A stretch of 64,000 nt of DNA from Kluyvera sp036759925 (GCF_036759925.1 NZ_JAPKIB010000001.1:62001-126000), one strand, 5' to 3'; shown: positions 1-8,574, counted from the stretch's first letter. Program-made: numbers and translations. The notes: generated from the letters alone by a model not told the origin.

Positions 1-294
1 TCGGCAATTCATAACGAGGAGGGGTATCGGGAGATTCGTTCGCAGCTTTCATCCCAGTACAACCTCAGCAATCTGGAGCCGAATATTCAGGTGTGGAACG
101 TGGATTTGCGCGGCGACCGCTCGCTGACGCTACGCTATGTGCCGCATAATCGTGCACCGCTGGATAAAGGGCGTCGTGAGGTGCTCAAGCATGTGCATCG
201 TTTGTGGGGGTTTGATGTGCATCTGGAGCAGCAGAATGCAGACGGCAGCGTGGAGTTGCTGGAGCGCTGCCCACCGCGACCAAATGCGCTGTAA
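1..294 (+). CDS. ycgB: SpoVR family protein YcgB, C-terminal part (partial)
   Basis: The reading frame is open from the first base to a TAA at 292-294, so only the last 97 residues are present and the start lies left of the window. The tail (LRGDRSLTLRYVPHN, then a run ending ERCPPRPNAL) matches the C-terminus of enterobacterial YcgB, a SpoVR-like protein of about 510 residues. The biochemical function of YcgB is not established. The neighbour fadR, convergent to it, supports the assignment because ycgB-fadR-nhaB-dsbB is the conserved order in E. coli. Confidence 0.93.
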   Translation, partial: SAIHNEEGYREIRSQLSSQYNLSNLEPNIQVWNVDLRGDRSLTLRYVPHNRAPLDKGRREVLKHVHRLWGFDVHLEQQNADGSVELLERCPPRPNAL

Positions 295-303
295 CCTGGC
301 ATC

Positions 304-392
304 GTAGCCCGGACGAGGTGCAAAGCACCGACTCCGGGGCTGCCTTCCCTTTCTGTTGTAGGCCGGATAAGCGAAGCGCCATCCGGCCTACA
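304..392. repeat. REP-type palindromic repeat pair (BIME-like)
   Basis: Between the convergent ends of ycgB and fadR are two GC-rich palindromic units: one starting GTAGCCCGGACGAGG and one GGCCGGATAAGCGAAGCG with its complement CATCCGGCC. Related units recur near 7355, 14285, 23503 and 29741. This is typical of enterobacterial repetitive extragenic palindromes. Confidence 0.75.
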
Positions 393-402
393 GGGAACGA
401 AA

Positions 403-1122
403 CTAGCGGCTATGGATAGCCAAATCCCCCGGCAACGTCTTCTGCATCCGATGCCAGATCTCACCGCTATCATGACCGTAACGACGCACCGTTTCATACA
501 CCTTATCGTGCGCGCCTTCTTCACACAGCTTCGCCAGCTCGTGATAGAAACCAAGCGCCAGGCTACGTGCTTCCGGGCTTGAGAAATAATGACGACCAAG
601 ACGGGTGTACAGACCTTTCATGCCGTTGAGGATCAGCCCATAAATAGGGTTGCCGGAAGCAAACGCCAGACCACGGAACACACCGTAATCCAGCTCAGCA
701 AACGCATCGGCGTAATCTTCCACTTCGCGCGTTTTCGCGAGCACTTCCAGCGCTTTTTCCGGGTGCTGACGGAAAGCGGTGCGGATGTAAATGGTCGCGA
801 TATTGGTGCGCACGGACAGCAGATTATCAATCAACTGCGGTACGCTGTCGTGATCGAGGCGCGCCAGCGTTTCCAGAATATTGAGGCCAGACGTTTCCCA
901 GAAATTATTCACTTTCGTCGGCTTGCCGTGCTGAATGGTTAACCATCCATCGCGCGCCAGACGCTGCAACACTTCACGTAAGGTCGTGCGGGTCACACCA
1001 ATTAATTCCGAGAGTTCACGTTCAGCGGGAAGAATAGACCCTGGAGGGAAGCGATTATTCCAGATACTTTCAACAATATACTCTTCAGCGAAACCCGCCG
1101 GGCTTTGCGCCTTAATGACCAT
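403..1122 (-). CDS. fadR: Fatty acid metabolism regulator FadR
   Basis: GntR-family regulator that binds long-chain acyl-CoA and represses fatty acid degradation genes while activating fabA/fabB. The N-terminal 75 residues carry the winged helix (PAERELSELIGVTRTTLREV), followed by the all-helical acyl-CoA-binding domain to the end. The chosen start (MVIKAQSPAGFAEEY) gives 239 residues, exactly the E. coli length; an upstream in-frame ATG would add 14 unrelated residues. It is divergent from nhaB and convergent with ycgB, as in E. coli. A FadR-like operator lies in front of fadD elsewhere in this window (10378-10394). Confidence 0.97.
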   Translation of the reverse strand: MVIKAQSPAGFAEEYIVESIWNNRFPPGSILPAERELSELIGVTRTTLREVLQRLARDGWLTIQHGKPTKVNNFWETSGLNILETLARLDHDSVPQLIDNLLSVRTNIATIYIRTAFRQHPEKALEVLAKTREVEDYADAFAELDYGVFRGLAFASGNPIYGLILNGMKGLYTRLGRHYFSSPEARSLALGFYHELAKLCEEGAHDKVYETVRRYGHDSGEIWHRMQKTLPGDLAIHSR

Positions 1123-1334
1123 AATAAGAATTCCATTACACAGCGTTGCAATTACACTCATCATACCAGAGGCGTCATAGGGCAGATAGCGGGGCCAATG
1201 AATTAAAAAGGGATCGCCGTTTCATTTTTCACATTTCTTTTTTACTCAGGAAAATGCTTATCCGGGCACATTTCTGGCAGTGCCGTTGATTTAATGGTAA
1301 AAAATGACATCTTTTCAGGAGGAAGACGGTAGTC

Positions 1335-2879
1335 ATGGAAATCTCTTATGGTCGTGCGCTGTGGCGCAACTTTCTTGGTCAGTCACCGGACTGGTACAAG
1401 CTGCTGCTGATTATTTTCTTAATCATCAATCCGCTGGTGTTTTTAATTCATCCCTTTGTCGCCGGATGGCTATTGGTCGTGGAGTTTATCTTCACCCTGG
1501 CGATGGCGCTGAAGTGCTATCCGCTGATTCCTGGCGGGCTGCTGGCGATTGAGTCGGTGTTTATCGGCATGACCTCTGCCGACCACGTCCGCGATGAGAT
1601 AGCCGCCAACCTCGAAGTGCTGCTGCTGCTGATCTTTATGGTCGCTGGCATCTACTTTATGAAGCAGCTTCTGCTATTTATCTTCACCCGCCTTCTGCTC
1701 ACCATTCGCAGCAAACGGCTGCTCTCGCTGGCGTTCTGCCTCGCCGCCGCCTTCCTGTCGGCGTTCCTTGATGCGCTAACGGTGGTTGCCGTGATTATCA
1801 GCGTCGCGGTGGGCTTTTACAGCATCTACCATCGCGTGGTGTCGTCGCGTCCTGACGATGACGATCTGCTCGACGACAGCCATATCGACAAACACAATCG
1901 CGTGGTGCTGGAGCAGTTCCGTGCCTTCCTGCGCAGCCTGATGATGCACGCTGGCGTCGGTACGGCACTCGGCGGCGTGATGACGATGGTCGGCGAGCCA
2001 CAGAACCTGATTATTGCAAAAGTGGCCGGCTGGCACTTCGGTGAATTCTTCCTGCGCATGTCGCCGGTCACCCTACCGGTGTTTATCTGCGGGCTGCTGA
2101 CCTGTTGGCTGCTGGAGAAGTGCAAAGCCTTCGGCTACGGCGCGGAGCTGCCCGACCCGGTGCGTAAAATTCTTCACGATTTCGACGAGCGCAGCCGACA
2201 GCAGCGCACGCCGCAGGAGAAAATGCGGCTGATTGTCCAGGGCATCATCGGCGTCTGGCTGGTGCTGGCGCTGGCGCTGCACCTGGCAGAAGTGGGGCTG
2301 ATTGGCCTGTCGGTGATTATCTTTGCGACCTCGTTCACCGGCATCACCGACGAGCACGCCATTGGCAAAGCCTTTACCGAGGCGCTGCCGTTTACCGCCC
2401 TGCTAACGGTCTTCTTCGCGGTGGTGGCGGTGATTATCGACCAGCACCTTTTTGCGCCTATTATCGACTTCGTATTGCAGGCATCACCGCACGCCCAGCG
2501 TTCGTTGTTCTACCTCTTTAACGGCGTGCTGTCGTCTATCTCCGATAACGTGTTCGTCGGTACCGTCTATATCAACGAAGCGAAAGCCGCGCTGGATAAC
2601 GGGGCTATCAGCCTGCCGCAGTTTGAGCTGCTGGCGGTGGCCATCAATACCGGTACCAACCTGCCGTCGGTAGCCACGCCAAACGGCCAGGCAGCCTTCC
2701 TCTTCCTGCTGACCTCAGCCCTGGCGCCGTTGATTCGTCTTTCTTACGGACGCATGGTATGGATGGCGTTGCCCTATACGGTAGTCCTGACGCTGGTCGG
2801 TCTGTTGTGCGTCGAGTTTACGCTGCAGCCGTCGATAGACTGGATGATGAATCAGGGACTATTAGTTTTACCTAAATAA
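1335..2879 (+). CDS. nhaB: Na+/H+ antiporter NhaB
   Basis: Electrogenic sodium/proton antiporter of the inner membrane, 514 residues (E. coli 513). The protein is hydrophobic throughout with about a dozen membrane segments and the family stretch GGVMTMVGEPQNLI, plus the C-terminal AINTGTNLPSVATPNGQAAF segment typical of the ArsB/NhaD ion transporter superfamily. An AGGAGG Shine-Dalgarno sequence lies at 1318-1323. Start is ATG, where I recall GTG in E. coli. It stands alone between fadR and dsbB. Confidence 0.97.
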   Translation: MEISYGRALWRNFLGQSPDWYKLLLIIFLIINPLVFLIHPFVAGWLLVVEFIFTLAMALKCYPLIPGGLLAIESVFIGMTSADHVRDEIAANLEVLLLLIFMVAGIYFMKQLLLFIFTRLLLTIRSKRLLSLAFCLAAAFLSAFLDALTVVAVIISVAVGFYSIYHRVVSSRPDDDDLLDDSHIDKHNRVVLEQFRAFLRSLMMHAGVGTALGGVMTMVGEPQNLIIAKVAGWHFGEFFLRMSPVTLPVFICGLLTCWLLEKCKAFGYGAELPDPVRKILHDFDERSRQQRTPQEKMRLIVQGIIGVWLVLALALHLAEVGLIGLSVIIFATSFTGITDEHAIGKAFTEALPFTALLTVFFAVVAVIIDQHLFAPIIDFVLQASPHAQRSLFYLFNGVLSSISDNVFVGTVYINEAKAALDNGAISLPQFELLAVAINTGTNLPSVATPNGQAAFLFLLTSALAPLIRLSYGRMVWMALPYTVVLTLVGLLCVEFTLQPSIDWMMNQGLLVLPK

Positions 2880-2903
2880 CATTTTAATAACGGTTCCTTT
2901 ATT

Positions 2904-2931
2904 AACGCCCGACAACTTTTGTTCGGGCGTT
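2904..2931 (+). terminator. Hairpin downstream of nhaB
   Basis: A 9-bp perfect inverted repeat (AACGCCCGA/TCGGGCGTT) lies 25 bases after the nhaB stop. No U-tract follows, so intrinsic termination is uncertain; it may protect the 3' end of the mRNA instead. Confidence 0.45.
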
Positions 2932-3026
2932 GAATCGCTATTTACGAATAATTGCGTATCAACCGATGGCATGGCTATCGTTTTCGTTTACACTGCGCTT
3001 TCAAAGCACGTTCCAGGGAAATGTTT

Positions 3027-3557
3027 ATGTTTCGATATTTAAACCAGAGCTCACGTGGCCGCAGTGCCTGGTTATTAATGGCGTTAACCGCTTTTGCGCT
3101 AGAGTTAGTGGCATTATGGTTCCAGCACGTGATGCTATTAAAGCCGTGCGTACTCTGTATTTATGAGCGCTGCGCGCTGTTCGGGATTATGGGCGCAGGC
3201 TTAGTCGGTGCTATCGCGCCGAAGAGCCCGCTGCGCTATGTGGCCCTGCTTATCTGGCTGTACAGCGCTTTCCGCGGCCTGCAGCTGGCCTGGGAACACA
3301 CCATGATTCAGCTGCACCCATCACCGTTTATGACCTGTGATTTTATGGCGCGCTTCCCAAGCTGGCTGCCGCTTGATAAGTGGCTGCCGCAGGTGTTCGT
3401 CGCATCAGGTGACTGCTCTGTTCGTCAGTGGGAATTCTTATCGCTGGAGATGCCGCAATGGCTGGTCGGCGTTTTTGCCGCCTATCTGATCGTGGCGCTG
3501 CTGGTGCTGATTGCCCAACCGTTCAAACCGAAAAGACGCGACCTGTTCGGCCGCTAA
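3027..3557 (+). CDS. dsbB: Disulfide bond formation protein DsbB
   Basis: Inner-membrane quinone reductase that reoxidises DsbA. The 176-residue product has the same length as E. coli DsbB and shows the redox pairs: Cys41-Val-Leu-Cys44 with the quinone-contacting Arg48 (CIYER), and the periplasmic cysteines in MTCDFM and SGDCS. Four membrane segments are apparent. I chose the ATG at 3027 (MFRYLNQSS) because of the CAGGGA ribosome site 7 bases upstream and the length match; in-frame ATGs further upstream add residues not found in the family. Same order as E. coli (nhaB-dsbB). Confidence 0.96.
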   Translation: MFRYLNQSSRGRSAWLLMALTAFALELVALWFQHVMLLKPCVLCIYERCALFGIMGAGLVGAIAPKSPLRYVALLIWLYSAFRGLQLAWEHTMIQLHPSPFMTCDFMARFPSWLPLDKWLPQVFVASGDCSVRQWEFLSLEMPQWLVGVFAAYLIVALLVLIAQPFKPKRRDLFGR

Positions 3558-3564
3558 TCACTAC

Positions 3565-3597
3565 CTTGCCAGCGGCCTTGCGCAGGCTGCTGGCAAG
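3565..3597. terminator. Bidirectional hairpin after dsbB
   Basis: A 9-bp perfect inverted repeat (CTTGCCAGC/GCTGGCAAG) sits immediately after dsbB and next to the stop codon of the small convergent gene at 3598-3702. It is placed to end both transcripts, though no U-run follows on either side. Confidence 0.4.
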
Positions 3598-3702
3598 CTA
3601 TCTCACCAACGACCATATTCCATACCCCGCCGCAAGCAACAGACTCCAGCCGCCCAGATTGATAATCACCGCCAGCATTAACAGTTTTATTGGATTCCGC
3701 AT
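3598..3702 (-). CDS. Small membrane protein, 34 residues, unrecognised
   Basis: An ATG at 3700-3702 preceded by a TAAGG ribosome site at a good distance opens a 34-codon frame beginning MRNPIKLLMLAVIINLGG and ending WSLVR. The composition is a short basic N-terminus and one membrane-spanning segment of about 20 residues, as in the enterobacterial single-pass small proteins. I do not recognise it by name. It lies convergent to dsbB and in the same direction as ycgN, in the interval that holds umuDC in E. coli. A start six bases upstream (ATG CAT ATG) is possible but fits the ribosome site worse. Confidence 0.55.
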   Translation of the reverse strand: MRNPIKLLMLAVIINLGGWSLLLAAGYGIWSLVR

Positions 3703-3812
3703 ATGCATCCTTATACCGAAGCGCTTTTATTCTCTATCGGCCCGGTATAAGAATTACGTAGGGATTTAGGGTGGGAAATATAAAAATAGTGAATGGTTCC
3801 GCAAATTGCGGT

Positions 3813-4259
3813 TTATTTAGCCCAATCTGGCTTATTTAAAATATGGTCCTGCCAGTCGTGCACTTCTGATTCTTTCACTGCAATATGACGCACGGAGATA
3901 CGCTCACCGTGCATCGCCGCTTTAGAACCGGTGATGAGCGGGTGCCACTGCGGCAGCGGCTGCCCTTCCGCCAGCAAGCGATAGGCGCAGGTATGCGGCA
4001 GCCATTCGAAGGTTGGCAGGTTATCGCGGGTCAGTTTGATACAGTCCGGCTCGTACTCGAAGCGGCGTTCGTAGTTACGGCACTGGCAGGTTTTGATGTT
4101 GAGCTGACGGCAGGCCACGTTAGTGAAGTAGATTTCGTCAGTGTCATCATCCATCAGCTTGTGCAGGCAGCACTGCCCACAGCCATCGCACAGCGACTCC
4201 CATTGTGCATCTGTCATTTCATCAAGGGTTTTGCTCTGCCAGAAAGGTAATTCGCTCAT
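3813..4259 (-). CDS. ycgN: UPF0260 cysteine-cluster protein YcgN
   Basis: Homologue of E. coli YcgN (UPF0260), a cytoplasmic protein of unknown function with a conserved metal-type cysteine pattern: CDGCGQCC near residues 25-32, then ACRQL, TCQC, DCIK and TCAY. The family resembles Fe-S/zinc-binding cysteine-cluster proteins. The start MSELPFWQSKTLDE gives 148 residues (E. coli annotated at 153); an upstream GTG (Val-Asp-Ile-Leu-Met) is an alternative, since neither has a strong ribosome site. It follows ycgM on the same strand, part of the conserved ycgL-ycgM-ycgN block. Confidence 0.92.
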   Translation of the reverse strand: MSELPFWQSKTLDEMTDAQWESLCDGCGQCCLHKLMDDDTDEIYFTNVACRQLNIKTCQCRNYERRFEYEPDCIKLTRDNLPTFEWLPHTCAYRLLAEGQPLPQWHPLITGSKAAMHGERISVRHIAVKESEVHDWQDHILNKPDWAK

Positions 4260-4322
4260 CAGGATGTCCACATCAAAAATCAGGGTGCTTCTTATAACCA
4301 GTCTGGCACAGGGATGCAAGTT

Positions 4323-4345
4323 TTGCCGCCCGAATGGGGCGGCAA
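4323..4345 (-). terminator. Hairpin between ycgM and ycgN
   Basis: Inverted repeat TTGCCGCCC/GGGCGGCAA directly after the ycgM stop. The U-tract is poor (AACTTG follows on the ycgM strand), so it may only partly reduce read-through into ycgN. Confidence 0.35.
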
Positions 4346-4352
4346 GGAGGGC

Positions 4353-5012
4353 TTACAGTACGCGGGTCGTCAGTGACAGGCCGTTAAACTGCACCTCAAG
4401 CTCATCGCCCGCGTGCAGCGGACCAACGCCTTCCGGCGTACCGGTCAGCACAACGTCACCCGGTTTCAGCGTAAAGAAGCGGCTCATATAGGCGATCAGC
4501 GGCACAATCTTGTGGATCATGTCAGACGTACTGCCCTGCTGGCGGACTTCGCCGTTGATAGTCAGGCCCAGTGGAATATTCTGCGGGTCGCCCTCAAAGG
4601 CAGAAACGGGAATAAAGCCGGAGATCGGGCAGGAATTATCAAAGCCTTTGGCTTTTTCCCACGGCTGACCGGCCTTCTTCATCGTCCCCTGAATGTCGCG
4701 CAGAGTGAGGTCCAGCGCCACGCCGTAGCCAGCAATGGCCTGCAGTACGTGATCCTCGGTTGCCTGACGCAGCGTGCTGCCAATCAGTACCGCCAGCTCA
4801 ACTTCATGATGCACGGAGCCAAGGCCCTGCGGCAGAATCAGCGGCTGGCGTAGGTCGCACAGCGCCGTTTCCGGTTTGATAAAGAGAACAGGTTCTTCCG
4901 GCGTTGCGCTGCCCATTTCCTGGATATGTTTTGCATAATTACTGCCAACACAGACAACTTTGCTTACCGGGTAATCCAGCAGAGCACCCTGCCAGTTATG
5001 ATGCTGATACAT
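4353..5012 (-). CDS. ycgM: Fumarylacetoacetate hydrolase family protein YcgM
   Basis: 219-residue member of the FAH superfamily (acylpyruvase/oxaloacetate-decarboxylase type), the same length as E. coli YcgM. The metal-binding acidic residues are visible in HHEVELAVLIG (around residues 68-78) and the ALDLTLRD segment, and the C-terminal half has DVVLTGTPEGVGPL. Members act on small 2-oxo acids using Mg2+ or Mn2+; the exact physiological substrate here is inferred only from the family. It sits between ycgL and ycgN on the same strand. Confidence 0.95.
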   Translation of the reverse strand: MYQHHNWQGALLDYPVSKVVCVGSNYAKHIQEMGSATPEEPVLFIKPETALCDLRQPLILPQGLGSVHHEVELAVLIGSTLRQATEDHVLQAIAGYGVALDLTLRDIQGTMKKAGQPWEKAKGFDNSCPISGFIPVSAFEGDPQNIPLGLTINGEVRQQGSTSDMIHKIVPLIAYMSRFFTLKPGDVVLTGTPEGVGPLHAGDELEVQFNGLSLTTRVL

Positions 5013-5068
5013 GCTTTTCCCTTACTCGTTGTTCAACCATGGACGCATTTTGGCCGGAAGCGAAGCGG

Positions 5069-5350
5069 TTACTCGCTCTTATTTTGCGACTCAGCCAAAT
5101 GCTGCTTTAACAGATTTTCAGGCGGTGGCGGGATCTGTAAATAATAACCCTGCTCTTTTAGCGCCTGTTTTACTTTTTCCAGATCGGCATTGACGGTTTT
5201 CTTACGTCCATCAAGCGGCAGCAGCATGGCTAACTGCGGCTGACCGAAGCCCTGCATCAGTTCCTGAGGCACACGGGAGAAATCGTCTTTTTTTTCGACA
5301 TACAAATAGGTTTGATCACGTTTAGTACTACGATAAATCACACAAAACAT
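5069..5350 (-). CDS. ycgL: YcgL domain protein
   Basis: 93-residue homologue of E. coli YcgL, with the signature MFCVIYRSTKRDQTYLY at the N-terminus and a central GQPQLAMLLPLDGRK. YcgL-domain proteins are small cytoplasmic proteins of unknown function, usually beside the min operon. It is divergent from minC, with about 127 bp between the two start codons for both promoters. Confidence 0.94.
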   Translation of the reverse strand: MFCVIYRSTKRDQTYLYVEKKDDFSRVPQELMQGFGQPQLAMLLPLDGRKKTVNADLEKVKQALKEQGYYLQIPPPPENLLKQHLAESQNKSE

Positions 5351-5477
5351 ACTTTAGGCTCTGAAATAGGACAGTGGTTACTTGCTTGAATATATATGTG
5401 ACTATAACATGACTGATAGTCTTCGGAATATCACTGCGCACGGCGCGGCGATAAATAGCAAATTGAGTAAGGCCAGG

Positions 5478-6185
5478 ATGTCAAACACGCCAATCGAACT
5501 TAAAGGCAGTAGCTTCACCCTATCTGTGGTTCATTTGCATGATGCAAAGCCCGAGGTTATTCGTCAGGCGTTGGAAGACAAAGTCGCCCAGGCTCCGGCC
5601 TTTTTCCGTCATGCCCCGGTGGTCGTCAACGTCGGTAACCTTGAAGAATTCACCCAGTGGCGCGCGATTCAGCAGGCCATCATGTCCGTGGGTTTGCGCA
5701 TTGTCGGCGTCAGCGGCTGTAAAAATCCGCAATTTAAGGCGGCTATTGACCAATCCGGCCTCCCTTTACTGACTGAAGGTAAAGAAAAAGTTGTCCGTCA
5801 GGCCCCTGTTGAACAGCCCAAGCCCGTAGAACCCGAACCAATTGTTAGTCCGATCACAAAAACGCGAATGATTGATACGCCTGTACGTTCCGGTCAGCGC
5901 ATTTATGCACCAAACTGTGATCTGATTGTGACAAGCCACGTTAGCGCGGGCGCGGAGCTGATTGCCGATGGGAATATTCACGTTTACGGCATGATGCGTG
6001 GACGCGTTCTCGCCGGTGCCGGCGGAGACCGGGAAGCACAAGTATTTTGTACCCACCTGGCGGCGGAGCTGGTCTCCATTGCCGGGGAATATTGGCTGAG
6101 CGATCAGATCCCAGCCGAATTTTATGGCAAAGCGGCGCGTCTGCGTTTGGACGACAGCGCTTTGACTATTCAACCGTTAAATTAA
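5478..6185 (+). CDS. minC: Septum site-determining protein MinC
   Basis: FtsZ polymerisation inhibitor that, with MinD, blocks division at the cell poles. 235 residues from MSNTPIELKGS, with the N-terminal FtsZ-antagonist domain (1-100), a proline-rich linker near 110-130 and the C-terminal beta-helix with RSGQRIYAP and the HVYGMMRGR MinD-contact region. The ATG at 5478 follows TAAGG; the longer frame upstream has no family support. First gene of minCDE, 23 bases before minD. Confidence 0.97.
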   Translation: MSNTPIELKGSSFTLSVVHLHDAKPEVIRQALEDKVAQAPAFFRHAPVVVNVGNLEEFTQWRAIQQAIMSVGLRIVGVSGCKNPQFKAAIDQSGLPLLTEGKEKVVRQAPVEQPKPVEPEPIVSPITKTRMIDTPVRSGQRIYAPNCDLIVTSHVSAGAELIADGNIHVYGMMRGRVLAGAGGDREAQVFCTHLAAELVSIAGEYWLSDQIPAEFYGKAARLRLDDSALTIQPLN

Positions 6186-6208
6186 TCCCTTTTTAACAAG
6201 GAATTTCT

Positions 6209-7021
6209 ATGGCACGCATTATTGTTGTGACTTCAGGTAAAGGGGGCGTGGGTAAGACCACCTCCAGCGCGGCCATCGCAACTGGTTTGGCGCAGAAGGG
6301 AAAGAAAACGGTCGTTATCGATTTTGATATCGGTCTGCGTAACCTTGACCTGATCATGGGCTGCGAACGTCGTGTAGTCTATGATTTTGTTAACGTTATT
6401 CAGGGCGACGCCACGCTGAACCAGGCGTTAATCAAAGATAAGCGTACCGAGAATCTCTTTATCCTGCCTGCATCTCAGACCCGTGATAAAGATGCGTTGA
6501 CCCGCGAAGGCGTCGAGAAAGTGCTCGACGAGCTGAAGAAGATGGAATTCGACTTCGTGGTCTGCGACTCCCCTGCTGGTATCGAAACCGGCGCGCTGAT
6601 GGCGCTCTATTTCGCTGATGAAGCGATCATCACCACTAACCCAGAAGTGTCGTCCGTTCGAGACTCCGACCGTATTCTGGGCATTCTGGCGTCGAAATCC
6701 CGCCGCGCCGAGAATGGTGAAGAACCGATTAAAGAACACCTGCTGCTAACGCGCTATAACCCAGGCCGCGTTAACAAAGGCGATATGCTGAGTATGGAAG
6801 ATGTGCTGGAGATCCTGCGCATCAAACTGGTCGGTGTGATTCCAGAAGATCAGTCAGTGCTGCGCGCCTCTAACCAGGGCGAGCCGGTGATTCTGGATAC
6901 CGTGTCTGACGCAGGCAAAGCCTACGCCGACACCGTCGATCGTCTGTTGGGAGAAGAACGTCCTTTCCGCTTCATTGAAGAAGAGAAGAAAGGTTTCCTC
7001 AAACGCCTGTTCGGAGGATAA
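6209..7021 (+). CDS. minD: Septum site-determining ATPase MinD
   Basis: Membrane-associated ParA-type ATPase that carries MinC to the poles and is released by MinE. The deviant Walker A motif GKGGVGKT lies at residues 10-17, the switch regions follow (DFDIGLRNLD, CDSPAGIE), and the C-terminal amphipathic membrane-targeting helix is present (EEKKGFLKRLFGG). 270 residues, as in E. coli. It is 3 bases from minE, so the two are translationally close. Confidence 0.98.
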   Translation: MARIIVVTSGKGGVGKTTSSAAIATGLAQKGKKTVVIDFDIGLRNLDLIMGCERRVVYDFVNVIQGDATLNQALIKDKRTENLFILPASQTRDKDALTREGVEKVLDELKKMEFDFVVCDSPAGIETGALMALYFADEAIITTNPEVSSVRDSDRILGILASKSRRAENGEEPIKEHLLLTRYNPGRVNKGDMLSMEDVLEILRIKLVGVIPEDQSVLRASNQGEPVILDTVSDAGKAYADTVDRLLGEERPFRFIEEEKKGFLKRLFGG

Positions 7022-7024
7022 ATC

Positions 7025-7294
7025 ATGGCATTACTCGACTTTTTTCTCTCACGGAAAAAGAATACCGCCAACATTGCTAAAGAACGCCTGCAAATCATTG
7101 TCGCGGAACGCCGCCGCAGTGACGCAGAACCGCACTATCTACCGCAGTTAAGGAAGGATATTCTGGAAGTGATTTGCAGGTATGTGCAGATTGACCCAGA
7201 AATGGTCACGGTGCAGTTAGAGCAAAAAGACGGGGATATTTCGATTCTGGAACTCAACGTCACGCTACCGGAAGCAGAAGAGTCAAAATCCTGA
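7025..7294 (+). CDS. minE: Cell division topological specificity factor MinE
   Basis: Activates MinD ATPase and drives the pole-to-pole oscillation that leaves mid-cell free for FtsZ. 89 residues (E. coli 88), with the N-terminal membrane-binding and anti-MinCD part (MALLDFFLSRKKNTANIAKE) and the C-terminal topological specificity domain. Last gene of the operon; an intrinsic terminator follows. Confidence 0.98.
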   Translation: MALLDFFLSRKKNTANIAKERLQIIVAERRRSDAEPHYLPQLRKDILEVICRYVQIDPEMVTVQLEQKDGDISILELNVTLPEAEESKS

Positions 7295-7306
7295 CTTTCG
7301 GTGGTG

Positions 7307-7338
7307 TAAAAAAAGGCGCTAGTGATAGCGCTTTTTTT
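7307..7338 (+). terminator. Intrinsic terminator of minCDE
   Basis: Hairpin GGCGCTA-GTGA-TAGCGCT followed by a run of seven T, 13 bases after the minE stop. An upstream A-run makes it symmetrical enough to act on both strands. Confidence 0.85.
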
Positions 7339-7354
7339 GTGTCTGGAGTTTGGT

Positions 7355-7413
7355 GCCTTCCCGGGGTCGCTGCGCTCGCCCGGGCTACACGCCCTGTAGC
7401 GCGGGCGAGTATT
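7355..7413. repeat. REP-type repeat between minE and rnd
   Basis: GC-rich palindromic unit with TTCCCGGGGTCGCTGCGCTC and CCCGGGCTACACG, followed by a partial second unit CTGTAGCGCGGGCGAG. It belongs to the same repeat family as the units near 304, 14285 and 29741, here at a convergent gene junction. Confidence 0.6.
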
Positions 7414-7423
7414 CGCGCCAGAC

Positions 7424-8551
7424 TTAACGCGGGTACGCCGTTAACAGTTTGTCCAGCGCAGCCGAGAGCAGCTCACCGCGCCAGCCGGAGATCATCTCAG
7501 GTGCCGTGGTGCGCGGTTTCAGCTGCCAGTGCCAGTTCAGCAGCTGGTTGATCTGGCGACGGGATGCCAGCATTTCAGGGCTAACGTCATTCGCCTGCCC
7601 CACTTCCTGCACCAGCGCCTTAATCTCTTTAAACGCTTTGCGGTAACCCGGCATATCCATCAGGTTCAACAGCGGTTCCGGCAACGCGTCATCCGGCAGC
7701 GCCTGCGCTTTTTCCACCAGGCTAATCAGCGTTTTGCCGTGGAAACGAATTTCGCTGCCGGAAAGCCCCAGGCTGTCCAGCTCACCGAGGCTGCCTGGCA
7801 TATAACGCGCCACGCTCCACAGATGCTCTTCACGCACCACAAAGTTCACCGCCAGGTCACGCTCGCGCGCTTTACGCAGCCGCCAGTCGGCGAGCAGCTG
7901 CAGGCATGCCAGCTGGCGCGTACGCAGCTGCCAGGCGTTAGTGATATCGCGCCAGGCGTCCGTCGGGTCGGTGACTTCCTGACGACGCTGCTGCATCAAC
8001 TGACACTCATTGAGCGCCCACTCCAGTCGCCCGGCCTGTTCGGTCTCCGCCATCAGCTTGTGGGCGATAGGCAGCAAGTACCAGACATCCGCCGCCGCAT
8101 AATCGCACTGGCGCGAGGTCAGCGGGCGAGCCAGCCAGTCGGTGCGGGATTCGCTCTTATCCAGCTCAACACCGGAATACTCAGCGACCATTGGCGCGAA
8201 GCCCCAGGACATAGGACGACCGCAAAATGCTGCTAGCACCTGGGTATCGATCAACGGCTGCGGCATTGAACCGAAGGTGTTCATGAACACTTCCAGGTCT
8301 TCACTCCCCGCGTGCAGGAATTTGGTGATATTACGGTCCTGCAGAATCGCCTGCAGCGGCGACCAGTCAGTAATATTCAGAGGATCAATCAGCGCCGTAC
8401 GCTCGCCGTCGAAAAGCTGAATCAGCCCTAGCTGCGGGTAATAAGTACGGGTGCGGACAAACTCGGTGTCCAGCGCCACGGCGGTGGTCTGACGAACCGC
8501 ATCGCACAGGGTGCTGAGTTCGTCGTTGGTGGTGATCATCTGATAGTTCAA
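7424..8551 (-). CDS. rnd: Ribonuclease D
   Basis: 3'-5' exoribonuclease for tRNA and stable RNA maturation. The DEDD nuclease core is visible: DTEFVRTRTYYP (DEDD I), the AGSEDLEVF segment (DEDD II) and YAAADVWYLL (DEDD III, Y type), followed by HRDC domains (roughly 210-375). 375 residues as in E. coli. The start is a TTG at 8549-8551 (TTG AAC TAT CAG ATG), the rare initiation codon known for E. coli rnd, with a run of eight U 23 bases upstream (8575-8582) corresponding to the U-rich translation element described there. Confidence 0.96.
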   Translation of the reverse strand: MNYQMITTNDELSTLCDAVRQTTAVALDTEFVRTRTYYPQLGLIQLFDGERTALIDPLNITDWSPLQAILQDRNITKFLHAGSEDLEVFMNTFGSMPQPLIDTQVLAAFCGRPMSWGFAPMVAEYSGVELDKSESRTDWLARPLTSRQCDYAAADVWYLLPIAHKLMAETEQAGRLEWALNECQLMQQRRQEVTDPTDAWRDITNAWQLRTRQLACLQLLADWRLRKARERDLAVNFVVREEHLWSVARYMPGSLGELDSLGLSGSEIRFHGKTLISLVEKAQALPDDALPEPLLNLMDMPGYRKAFKEIKALVQEVGQANDVSPEMLASRRQINQLLNWHWQLKPRTTAPEMISGWRGELLSAALDKLLTAYPR

Positions 8552-8574
8552 ATCGTACTCTCTTAGATTGCGCC

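Noticed and set aside
304..392. Possible CRISPR array or insertion-sequence ends at the repeat clusters
   Set aside because: Units are palindromic, irregularly spaced, at most two per site and lie at gene ends; they fit REP elements rather than CRISPR or IS termini.
7529..8236. 235-codon plus-strand frame
   Set aside because: Entirely antisense to rnd; it arises from the GC-rich codon pattern of that gene.
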